A stretch of DNA of 64,000 nucleotides, from assembly GCA_965221735.1 (NCBI GenBank), contig OZ244910.1:62001-126000 (forward strand), in the 5' to 3' direction. Below the pieces are notes generated by a model. The model made no database searches and was not told the origin of the DNA. It was given only the letters and a program-made list of their open reading frames with translations. The stretch comes from UBA2991 sp965221735 (GTDB taxonomy: Bacteria; Chloroflexota; Dehalococcoidia; Tepidiformales; Tepidiformaceae). How positions within the stretch are numbered: the stretch's first letter is position 1; each line of letters begins with the position of its first letter. Of the stretch, positions 1 through 6,025 are shown in pieces. The position numbers were made by a program, and so were the translations under genes.

Positions 1-1
1 C

Positions 2-613
2 ATGACCCTCGGCGAGGCCATGTACACCATGCGCGCCATCCGACGCTTCCGCCCCGACCCCATCGAGGAGCGAGATCTGCGCGACCTCCTTGATGCCGCC
101 CGCCAGGCCCCCAATGGCGGCAACGCCCAGCCCTGGCGCTTCCTCCTCGTGACCGACCCCGAGAAGCGCGCCGCCCTCGGCGAGTTGTACGAGGAGGCGT
201 GGTGGGCCAAGCGCAAGGACGAGGGCATCAGCGGCCCCGAGGACATCCCCCCCGGGAAGGGCGTGCGACAGTCGGCCATGCGCCTCGCCGGCGAGATTGG
301 CGAGACCCCCGCCTTCGTCCTCGTCTGCGCCACCGCGCGCGGCGCCGGCGCGGCCCAGTCCGTCATTCCCTCTGTCCAGAACCTGTTGCTGGCCGCCCGC
401 TCGATCGGTATCGGCGGCACCATCACCACCCTCCACGCCGTCGTCGAGGAGCGCGTCCACGAGCTCTTCGGCATCCCCGCCGAGGCGCAGGTCGTCTACT
501 GCGTGCCCCTGGGCTACCCGCGCGGCCGCTTCGGACCGCTCAACCGCAAGCCCCTGTCGGAGGTCGCCGCCCTCGACTCCTGGGACAACACCCCCGACTG
601 GCTCGCGACCTGA
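2..613 (+). CDS. Nitroreductase family protein (FMN-dependent)
   Basis: Likely an FMN-dependent NAD(P)H oxidoreductase of the nitroreductase fold, cytoplasmic, substrate unknown. The N-terminal RAIRRFRPDPI segment and the APNGGNAQPWRF segment (about residues 37-48) are the usual phosphate- and FMN-contacting motifs. GIGGTITTLH in the middle and GYPRGRFGPLNRKPLSEV near the C-terminus also fit the family. Length of 203 residues is typical. The first ATG lies at base 2 of the window, so the true start could be just outside, but the motif spacing suggests few or no residues are missing. The gene ends 5 bp before the convergent lipoprotein gene. The family call is strong; the substrate cannot be read. 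Confidence 0.9.
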   Translation: MTLGEAMYTMRAIRRFRPDPIEERDLRDLLDAARQAPNGGNAQPWRFLLVTDPEKRAALGELYEEAWWAKRKDEGISGPEDIPPGKGVRQSAMRLAGEIGETPAFVLVCATARGAGAAQSVIPSVQNLLLAARSIGIGGTITTLHAVVEERVHELFGIPAEAQVVYCVPLGYPRGRFGPLNRKPLSEVAALDSWDNTPDWLAT

Positions 614-617
614 CCCG

Positions 618-1151
618 CTAGCGCCAGCCCTCGAGTGCGCAGTTGTCGATGTTGGGCTGCACCGGCGTCTCCAGCGCGCCATCGAGGTTGAACACGAGAT
701 CTGGTGTGCCCGATGTCGTGATGGCGAAACGCGAGGCGCCCTTCAGGTCGCGGATCATGCTGACCGCGATGCGCGGGAGCAGGTCGCCTTCGTCGCCCCA
801 CCAGGGCTGTGTCCAGAACTCGGAGACCTCAGGACCGTCGTCGAGTTGCCAGACCACGTCGCCCTCCGTCTGGTTCGCTCCCGTCTCAAGCAGGACGATC
901 ACGCGGGAGCCGTCGCAGTAGAGCATCAGGGTGGCGGTGAGTTCTCGCTCGTGCTCATCGCGCCACGGCTCGGAGGTGATCCACACGACGGACGTGAGGT
1001 AGTTGCTGGTGGGATCGCGCTCCGCGCGCCACGCGACGTTCCCCTCCTCGCCCTTGCCGACGTACGGGCCCGGCTTGTCGTCGGAACAGGCCGCGAAGGC
1101 GAGTGACGCCAGCGCGAGCGCACACGCGGCCGCAACCAGCCGGGACTTCAT
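618..1151 (-). CDS. Putative lipoprotein, unknown function
   Basis: A 177-residue exported protein of unknown function. The N-terminus starting MKSRL has a basic n-region and an Ala/Leu-rich h-region ending in LAFAAC, a plausible lipobox with the lipidated Cys near residue 22. The mature part is rich in Trp and acidic residues and matches no family I recognise. I chose the ATG at 1151 because it has a G-rich Shine-Dalgarno-like stretch (GGGGGTG) just upstream. An in-frame start 18 nt earlier would put extra residues before the signal peptide. A -10-like TAGACT lies at 1169-1174, overlapping the stop codon of the upstream GNAT gene, so it may be transcribed separately or as its downstream partner. 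Confidence 0.7.
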   Translation of the reverse strand: MKSRLVAAACALALASLAFAACSDDKPGPYVGKGEEGNVAWRAERDPTSNYLTSVVWITSEPWRDEHERELTATLMLYCDGSRVIVLLETGANQTEGDVVWQLDDGPEVSEFWTQPWWGDEGDLLPRIAVSMIRDLKGASRFAITTSGTPDLVFNLDGALETPVQPNIDNCALEGWR

Positions 1152-1171
1152 CAGCACCCCCGGCGCCAAGT

Positions 1172-2038
1172 CTAGTCCGTGAAGGCGTCCTCCCGGAGCT
1201 GGCCGCTCAGCCGCTTCACGTAGCGGTCACTGCCCCGCTCCAGGTCCCAGCCGCGGTCCTCGAGCAGCCGCTGGAGCGGCGCCGTGGTCTCGGTCAGCGG
1301 TAGCTCCGCCGTGTGCGACCCGTGCGTCCCCGCGTAGTCGGCGGCGCGCTCGACCATCCATGCGTCCAGACCGCGCCCCTCGTACCCCGCCGCCAGCACC
1401 GGCTCGCGGATGGCGGCCATGCCGCCCCCCGTGTCGCGCGCCTGGATGACCCCCACCACCCGGTCCCCGTCGGAGGCGACGAACCACCCGGGGCGCGTCC
1501 CCTGCTCGAACGGCCACGGATCCTCGTCCGCCAGCGTCGCGATCGCGTCCGCGTCGCTGCGGCGCTGCTCGCGCACCGTCAGGAGCGGCAGCCGCCGCTC
1601 GACCGTGAGCACCGCGAGCTGCTCGCCGCGAAACTCCTCGTTGGCGCGTCCGATGGGCAGGTAGCCCAGCGCCGCGAAGTAGTCGGCCAGACGCGTCTCG
1701 TCCGGGAGCCGCGCGCGCACGAGCCGCAGGCCGCCGTCCTGGGCGCGCGCCTCAACCGCGCGCACGAGCGCCCGCCCCGCCCCCGCCGCCCGCGACGCGA
1801 GCAGGTCGAAGCTCGCGATCCCCTCGTCCTCGCTCCGCCGCACCGCCCCGGCGACCCAGTCGTCGCGCTCCGCCAGCAGGAACGCCTCGCCCGTCTGCAT
1901 GCGCACGGCAAGGTCTGCTTCGGAAGGCGGCTCCGGTTCCGGGTAGCACGCGCTCGACCCCGCGAACGCCTCCGCCAGCAGCTCCGCCAGCTCGGGTGCG
2001 TCGTCGCTGTCGGCGGCACGGACGGCGAAGCAGCTCAC
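1172..2038 (-). CDS. Tandem GNAT N-acetyltransferase
   Basis: A 288-residue protein with two GNAT (Gcn5-related acetyltransferase) modules in tandem. The first spans about residues 3-145 (FAVRAADSDDAPELAELL start, acetyl-CoA loop near RAAGAGRALV). The second spans about 148-285 and begins LLTVREQRRSDADAIATLA. The substrate is unknown. In tandem GNATs one half is often catalytically degraded; the second half lacks a clear RxxGxG/A loop. The GTG start at 2038 was chosen because a -10-like TACGAT ends 6 nt upstream. The frame stays open beyond this, but the extra residues are low-complexity and run into the divergent thiolase promoter. Confidence 0.8.
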   Translation of the reverse strand: MSCFAVRAADSDDAPELAELLAEAFAGSSACYPEPEPPSEADLAVRMQTGEAFLLAERDDWVAGAVRRSEDEGIASFDLLASRAAGAGRALVRAVEARAQDGGLRLVRARLPDETRLADYFAALGYLPIGRANEEFRGEQLAVLTVERRLPLLTVREQRRSDADAIATLADEDPWPFEQGTRPGWFVASDGDRVVGVIQARDTGGGMAAIREPVLAAGYEGRGLDAWMVERAADYAGTHGSHTAELPLTETTAPLQRLLEDRGWDLERGSDRYVKRLSGQLREDAFTD

Positions 2039-2044
2039 GGCGCC

Positions 2045-2050
2045 ATCGTA
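2045..2050 (-). promoter_or_regulatory. -10 element of the tandem GNAT gene
   Basis: TACGAT on the minus strand, 6 nt before the GTG at 2038. This spacing predicts a leaderless transcript. Confidence 0.6.
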
Positions 2051-2076
2051 GAGGGCGGGCCGCTCAGGCGCCTGCG

Positions 2077-2096
2077 CCCTCCGCAAGGACGGAGGG
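2077..2096. promoter_or_regulatory. Inverted repeat between divergent promoters
   Basis: Perfect 7-bp inverted repeat, CCCTCCG and CGGAGGG, with a 6-nt loop. It lies between the -10 elements of the divergent GNAT and thiolase genes. It could be an operator for either gene; no regulator is assigned. Confidence 0.35.
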
Positions 2097-2098
2097 GC

Positions 2099-2104
2099 TA
2101 CAAT
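2099..2104 (+). promoter_or_regulatory. -10 element of the thiolase gene
   Basis: TACAAT about 52 nt before the thiolase ATG. It predicts a short leader that carries the AGGGAAGG ribosome binding site. Confidence 0.5.
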
Positions 2105-2156
2105 GGCGCGCACACTCTCGGCGGCGCGCGCCGCCGCTCCCAGGGAAGGTACCGCC

Positions 2157-3332
2157 ATGGAAGATGTTGTTCTCGCAAGCGGCGTTCGCACCGCTATCGG
2201 CACGTTCAACGGTTCGCTCGCCAACACCCCCGCCAGTGAGCTCGGCTCCACGGTCATCGCCGAAGCCGTCAACCGCGCCGGCGTCGACGTTGGCGAGGTC
2301 GACCAGATCGTCATGGGCATCGTCGGCCAGGTGGCCGAGGACGCCTACCTCTCCCGCGTCTCCGGCATCAGGGCCGGCATTCCCGTCGAGACGCCCGCGG
2401 TCAACATCAACCGCCTCTGCGGCAGCGGCCTCGAGGCCATCAACACCGCCGCGCGCTACATCGAGACGGGCGACGCCGACGTCGTCGTCGCCGGCGGCGC
2501 GGAGAACATGACGCGCCTGCCCTTCTACCTGCGCAAGGCGCGCTCCGGCTACCGCCTCGGCCACGACACGATCGAGGACGGCATCGTCAAGCTGCTCAGC
2601 GACCCCTTCGAGGACACCCACATGGGGATCACCGCGGAGAAGCTCGCTGAGGAGTACGAGATCTCCCGCACCGCCCAGGACGAATTCTCCGCGGAGAGCC
2701 AGCGCCGCGCCCTGAACGCCATCGAGCAGGGCTACTTCAAGGACCAGATCGTTCCCGTCACGGTGCGCGAGCGTCGCGAGGAGCGCGTCTTCGACACGGA
2801 CGAGTTCCCCCGCGCGAGCACGCCCGACCAGCTCGCCAAGCTGCGCCCCGCCTTCAAGAAGGACGGCATGGTGACCCCCGGCAACGCCAGCGGCATCAAC
2901 GACGGCGCCGCCGCCACGGTCGTAATGAGCGCGGCCAAGGCGGATGCGCTGGGCGTGAAGCCCCGCATGCGGCTCATCGCCCGCGCCGAAGCCGGCGTCG
3001 ACCCGTCGATCATGGGCAGCGGCCCCATCCCGGCCGTGCACAAGGTGCTCGACAAGGCCGACATGTCCCTCGACCAGATGGACGTGATCGAACTGAACGA
3101 GGCCTTCGCCAGCGTCGCCTGCGCCTGCTCGAACGAGCTCTCGCTCGACCCGCAGAAGACGAACCCGAACGGCGGCGCCATCGCCCTCGGCCACCCCGTG
3201 GGCGCGACCGGCACCATCCTGACGGTGAAGCTGATGCACGAGCTGGAGCGCACGGGCGGCCGCTACGGCCTCGTCAGCCTCTGCATCGGCGGCGGCCAGG
3301 GCATCGCCACCATCTTCGAGCGCCTGGACTAG
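2157..3332 (+). CDS. Acetyl-CoA C-acyltransferase (thiolase)
   Basis: A type II thiolase of 391 residues. It catalyses either condensation of two acetyl-CoA or thiolytic cleavage of 3-ketoacyl-CoA. All catalytic motifs are present: the nucleophile C88 in NRLCGSGLEAIN, H346 in GGAIALGHPVGATGT and C376 in SLCIGGGQG. The ATG at 2157 is preceded by AGGGAAGG at good spacing; an earlier ATG would add an Ala/Arg-rich stretch foreign to the family. It stands alone, divergent from the GNAT gene and followed by hairpin repeats, so its pathway (beta-oxidation or acetoacetyl-CoA formation) cannot be settled. The acyl-CoA dehydrogenases at 22.6-25 kb make fatty-acid degradation plausible. Confidence 0.95.
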   Translation: MEDVVLASGVRTAIGTFNGSLANTPASELGSTVIAEAVNRAGVDVGEVDQIVMGIVGQVAEDAYLSRVSGIRAGIPVETPAVNINRLCGSGLEAINTAARYIETGDADVVVAGGAENMTRLPFYLRKARSGYRLGHDTIEDGIVKLLSDPFEDTHMGITAEKLAEEYEISRTAQDEFSAESQRRALNAIEQGYFKDQIVPVTVRERREERVFDTDEFPRASTPDQLAKLRPAFKKDGMVTPGNASGINDGAAATVVMSAAKADALGVKPRMRLIARAEAGVDPSIMGSGPIPAVHKVLDKADMSLDQMDVIELNEAFASVACACSNELSLDPQKTNPNGGAIALGHPVGATGTILTVKLMHELERTGGRYGLVSLCIGGGQGIATIFERLD

Positions 3333-3440
3333 GAGAGCGCCGCGCTGCCGCGCGGCTGAGTGGAGCGCTCGCGCCTCCGGCGCCTCGCTGAGGAGAGCGG
3401 CGGGCTACGCCCGCCTGAGTGGAGCGCCGCGCTGTCGCGT
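3333..3440. repeat. REP-like array of GC-rich palindromes
   Basis: Several short palindromes stand in a row. They include GCCGCGC/GCGCGGC near 3341-3358 and the perfect GGCGGGC-tac-GCCCGCC near 3399-3415, separated by alternating GAGGAGAGC and GAGTGGAGCGC boxes. The same boxes recur inverted at 63893-63921. The array follows the thiolase stop directly and could end its transcript or be a dispersed extragenic palindrome family. Confidence 0.6.
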
Positions 3441-3502
3441 GGCTCTCTTCGTTGTGGCGAGAATCTTTAGGTAGCCAACTGGATTTTGTGGTCGGCAAAG
3501 GT

Positions 3503-3508
3503 TATGCT
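3503..3508 (+). promoter_or_regulatory. -10 element of the coiled-coil protein gene
   Basis: TATGCT 6 nt before GTG 3515. It supports that start and a leaderless mRNA. Confidence 0.55.
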
Positions 3509-3514
3509 GCGGCT

Positions 3515-3964
3515 GTGCTAGAGCCTTCCAACGCCGACCTGCTCGCCAAGCTCGTTCAGCACGATGCTGCGCTTACAACTCATGCTGCTGAGCTGACCCA
3601 CCTGGGTGAGCGCATCGATGGCCTCTCAGCTCGTGTCGGCGGTTTACCTGTTCGCGTCGACGGCCTGTCTGATCGTCTCGACAACCTCGCCGAGGTTGTG
3701 AACGGTCACACCCATCTCCTCCGGGATCTGCAGGACGCCCTTGTCGGTCATGGCGCTGAGATCACGGAGACGAAGGCCAAGCTAGCCACCCATGACGAGA
3801 AGCTGGATGCCCACACCGCAATCCTCGACTCGCACACGGCAAAGCTGGACTCCCACACCGCCATGCTGACCGATCACGGCAGGCGGTTGACCAGCCACGG
3901 CGACATCCTGGCCACCATCCTCGCGACCGTGACCCGTATCGAAGCGCGCCTCACCGAGGCGTAG
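3515..3964 (+). CDS. Coiled-coil heptad-repeat protein, unknown function
   Basis: A soluble 149-residue protein that is almost entirely predicted coiled coil. Leu, Ile and Val fall at seven-residue spacing, and about residues 93-133 hold near-perfect heptads of the type LDSHTAK, LDSHTAM, LTDHGRR. This implies a parallel oligomeric bundle; the regularly placed His residues are unusual and could bind metal or make the coil pH-sensitive. The GTG start was chosen because TATGCT lies 6 nt upstream; the frame is open a further 32 codons into sequence without coiled-coil character. No enzymatic motif is visible. Phage fibre-stalk or cell-surface spacer roles are possible, but there is no signal peptide. 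Confidence 0.65.
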   Translation: MLEPSNADLLAKLVQHDAALTTHAAELTHLGERIDGLSARVGGLPVRVDGLSDRLDNLAEVVNGHTHLLRDLQDALVGHGAEITETKAKLATHDEKLDAHTAILDSHTAKLDSHTAMLTDHGRRLTSHGDILATILATVTRIEARLTEA

Positions 3965-3974
3965 GCGATCCGCC

Positions 3975-4403
3975 TTACCCGTCGATCTGCGCGACGCGGC
4001 GCGCGTGACGGCCCCCGTCGAAGGGCGTGTCCAGCCACGTCGCGACGATGTCGAGCGCCGTCTCCAGGCTGACCATGCGCTGGCCGATCGAGATCGCGTT
4101 CGCGTTGTTGTGGCGGCGCCCCATCTCCGCCGACTCGCGGCTCCAGCAGAGGGCGCAGCGCACCCCCGCCACCCGGTTCGCGACAATCGCCTCGCCGTTC
4201 CCCGATCCGCCCAGCACGATGCCGCGCTCGCAGTCGCCGCTCGCGACCGCCTCCGCGGCGGGGCGGATGAAGAGGGGGTAGTCGCACGACTCGTCCGAGT
4301 CCGTGCCGAAGTCGACCGGTTCGTGGCCGCGCTCGGCGAGGAACGCCTTGATCGCCTGCTTGTACTCGTAGCCGGCGTGGTCGGAGGCGATAGCGATGCG
4401 CAT
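3975..4403 (-). CDS. rpiB: Ribose-5-phosphate isomerase B
   Basis: Interconverts ribose 5-phosphate and ribulose 5-phosphate in the pentose phosphate pathway. The 142-residue length is typical of RpiB/LacAB. Motifs visible: SDHAG at 7-11, DFGT near 31-34, the phosphate-binding GGSGNGE loop at 65-71 and HNNAN at 98-102. In place of the catalytic Cys of the E. coli enzyme the loop carries Glu (E71), as in the mycobacterial RpiB type in which Glu acts as the base. The ATG at 4403 follows TAAACT by 6 nt, which suggests a leaderless mRNA independent of the structured region upstream. Confidence 0.95.
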   Translation of the reverse strand: MRIAIASDHAGYEYKQAIKAFLAERGHEPVDFGTDSDESCDYPLFIRPAAEAVASGDCERGIVLGGSGNGEAIVANRVAGVRCALCWSRESAEMGRRHNNANAISIGQRMVSLETALDIVATWLDTPFDGGRHARRVAQIDG

Positions 4404-4409
4404 GGCGCG

Positions 4410-4415
4410 AGTTTA
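4410..4415 (-). promoter_or_regulatory. -10 element of rpiB
   Basis: TAAACT on the minus strand, 6 nt before the rpiB ATG. Confidence 0.55.
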
Positions 4416-4466
4416 CCGGCTGGGCCCGCAGGGCCAACGGCGGCTGCGAGGATCGCGGGACAGCAA

Positions 4467-4490
4467 CAGGCCCCGGTCTCCCGGGGCCTG
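4467..4490 (-). terminator. Strong hairpin, probable attenuator or terminator
   Basis: Perfect 10-bp stem CAGGCCCCGG / CCGGGGCCTG with a 4-nt loop. On the minus strand it is followed by TTGCTGT, a weak U-tract. It closes the structured region that begins downstream of lysC. Confidence 0.6.
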
Positions 4491-4511
4491 TGTAGGTCTC
4501 TTCGCGGTACT

Positions 4512-4572
4512 GCCTCCGCCCTGCACCCGTTCCGGGCTGGAGGCTTCCCGCTTCGGCCCGCGCGAGGCGGGC
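4512..4572 (-). other. Two hairpins of a candidate leader RNA
   Basis: Between the small reading frame and the terminator lie two further stems. One pairs GCCCGC with GCGGGC (4556-4572). The other pairs GCCTCC with GGAGGC (4512-4544) and has an internal GCCC/GGGC extension. Their order after a short peptide and before a terminator resembles ribosome-mediated attenuation. No alternative pairing was computed. Confidence 0.45.
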
Positions 4573-4573
4573 T

Positions 4574-4627
4574 TCAGAACTGCACGATCAGTACTCCGTG
4601 GAGGAGGTGAGTCTTTACGTGGTACAC
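4574..4627 (-). CDS. Candidate leader peptide (17 aa), rich in Leu/Val/Ile
   Basis: A GTG-initiated 17-residue frame reading MYHVKTHLLHGVLIVQF. It is preceded at ideal spacing by a strong Shine-Dalgarno AGGGAGG, and a perfect -35-like TTGACA lies 40-50 nt upstream (4670-4675). About half of the residues are Leu, Val or Ile and three are His, as expected of an amino-acid-sensing leader peptide. It is followed by three hairpins, the last a terminator. It lies just downstream of lysC and upstream of rpiB on the same strand. No branched-chain biosynthetic gene follows, which is odd: it may be an orphan attenuator, or the target operon moved. Confidence 0.5.
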   Translation of the reverse strand: MYHVKTHLLHGVLIVQF

Positions 4628-4669
4628 GTGCGACCTCCCTACGGTGTTCTGGCTTCACCTTACACCCGC

Positions 4670-4675
4670 TGTCAA
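4670..4675 (-). promoter_or_regulatory. Perfect -35-like hexamer (TTGACA)
   Basis: Consensus TTGACA on the minus strand upstream of the leader peptide. No good -10 hexamer sits at 17 nt, so the promoter call is tentative. Confidence 0.35.
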
Positions 4676-4698
4676 GGTTCGAAGGTGGGCTTGCTGAC

Positions 4699-5922
4699 CT
4701 ACGCCTGGTCCGGGTTCTCGAGCCCGAAGGCCGCGTGCAGGGCGTTCACCGCCTGTCCCATGTGGTCCTCGTGGACGATGCAGGTGATGCGGATTTCGCT
4801 CGTCGTGATCAGGTCGATGTTCACGTCCGCGTCGGCCAGCGCGCGGAACATCCGCGCGGCGTAGCCCGGCTCCGTCTGGATGCCCGCGCCCACGATGCTC
4901 ACCTTCCCGAGGTTCCGGTCGGCCGTGTAGCCGTCCGCCCCGATCGACTCGCAGATCCTGTCCATCAGGCCCTCCGCCCGGCGCAGGTCCTCGCGCGCGA
5001 GCGTGAACGTCAGGTCCGTCAGGTTCCGCTCGCTCGCGTTCTGGACGATCGTGTCGACGCTGACCCCCGCGGCCGCCAGCGGCTCGAAGATCTGGGCGGC
5101 GATGCCGCGCCGGTCGGGCACGTGCCGCAGCGTCACCTTCGCGATGTCGTGGTCGTCCACGACGCCGCGGACGCGGTTGCGCTCTTCCATCTCGGGACCT
5201 CCGTGGATGAGGGTGCCTGGCGCGTCGACCATGCTCGACGCGACCAGGATGGGCAGCTCGTTCACCGCCGCCAGCTCGACGGCGCGGTTGTGCATCACCT
5301 GCGAGCCCTGCGTGGCCATCTCCAGCATCTCTTCGTAGTGAACGTCCGCCAGGCGGCGGGCGCTGGGGACGATGCGGGGGTCGGCCGTGTAGACGCCCTC
5401 GACGTCCTTGTACGTCTCGCAGCGGTCGGCGCCGAGGGCGACGCCCAGCGCCACCGCCGTCAGGTCGCTCGCGCCGCGGCCCAGCGTGACGTAGTCCGCC
5501 TCCTCGGTGACGCCCTGGAAGCCGGCCACGATGGGGATGCGCCCCGCGCGCAGCTCGTCCTCGATGCGGTCGGCGTCGATGCGCTGGATGCGCCCGGACC
5601 CGTGCGACGCGCGCGAATAGATGCCCGCCTGGCTGCCCGTAAGCCCCACCGCCTCCTGGTCCATCGCGTGCAGGGCCATCGCCAGCAGCGCCGCCGACAT
5701 GTGCTCGCCGGTCGCGAGCAACTGGTCGAGCTCGCGCGGGTCCGGGTCGGGCGAGACCTCGAGGGCGAGGTCGATGAGCTCGTCCGTGCGGTTCCCCATG
5801 GCCGACACGACGACGACTACCTCGTCGCCCGCGCCCACGCGCCCCGCGACCTGCCCCGCCACGTGCCGGATGCGCTCCGCATCCGCCACGGACGTCCCCC
5901 CGAACTTCTGCACGACCCGCAT
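4699..5922 (-). CDS. lysC: Aspartate kinase
   Basis: Phosphorylates aspartate, the first step to lysine, threonine, methionine and diaminopimelate. The 407-residue length matches monofunctional aspartokinases. Visible motifs are KFGGTSV (6-12), the kinase-core segments LTGSQAGI, LGRGASDLTAVALG and DVEGVYTADPRIV, then two C-terminal ACT domains (from about residue 265) that normally bind lysine or threonine for feedback control. SVDTIVQN and SIVGAGIQTEPG mark the ACT repeats. The start ATG at 5922 is well supported by KFGGTSV position. No asd or dapA neighbour is present. The region directly downstream holds the candidate leader peptide and terminator described separately. Confidence 0.97.
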   Translation of the reverse strand: MRVVQKFGGTSVADAERIRHVAGQVAGRVGAGDEVVVVVSAMGNRTDELIDLALEVSPDPDPRELDQLLATGEHMSAALLAMALHAMDQEAVGLTGSQAGIYSRASHGSGRIQRIDADRIEDELRAGRIPIVAGFQGVTEEADYVTLGRGASDLTAVALGVALGADRCETYKDVEGVYTADPRIVPSARRLADVHYEEMLEMATQGSQVMHNRAVELAAVNELPILVASSMVDAPGTLIHGGPEMEERNRVRGVVDDHDIAKVTLRHVPDRRGIAAQIFEPLAAAGVSVDTIVQNASERNLTDLTFTLAREDLRRAEGLMDRICESIGADGYTADRNLGKVSIVGAGIQTEPGYAARMFRALADADVNIDLITTSEIRITCIVHEDHMGQAVNALHAAFGLENPDQA

Positions 5923-6025
5923 GAACTAGAGGATGCGCCAGCGCACCCTCACGCGCGAGGGGTGGGGAGGCGACGAACAGTGTCGGGGGAGGAAACCTAC
6001 CCGGTCCGTGTGCCAGTATCGGCCC

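Noticed and set aside
4500..4545. T-box riboswitch in the lysC-rpiB gap
   Set aside because: TACCGCGAAGAG on the minus strand is only loosely like the T-box sequence; no specifier loop or synthetase/biosynthesis gene downstream was found.
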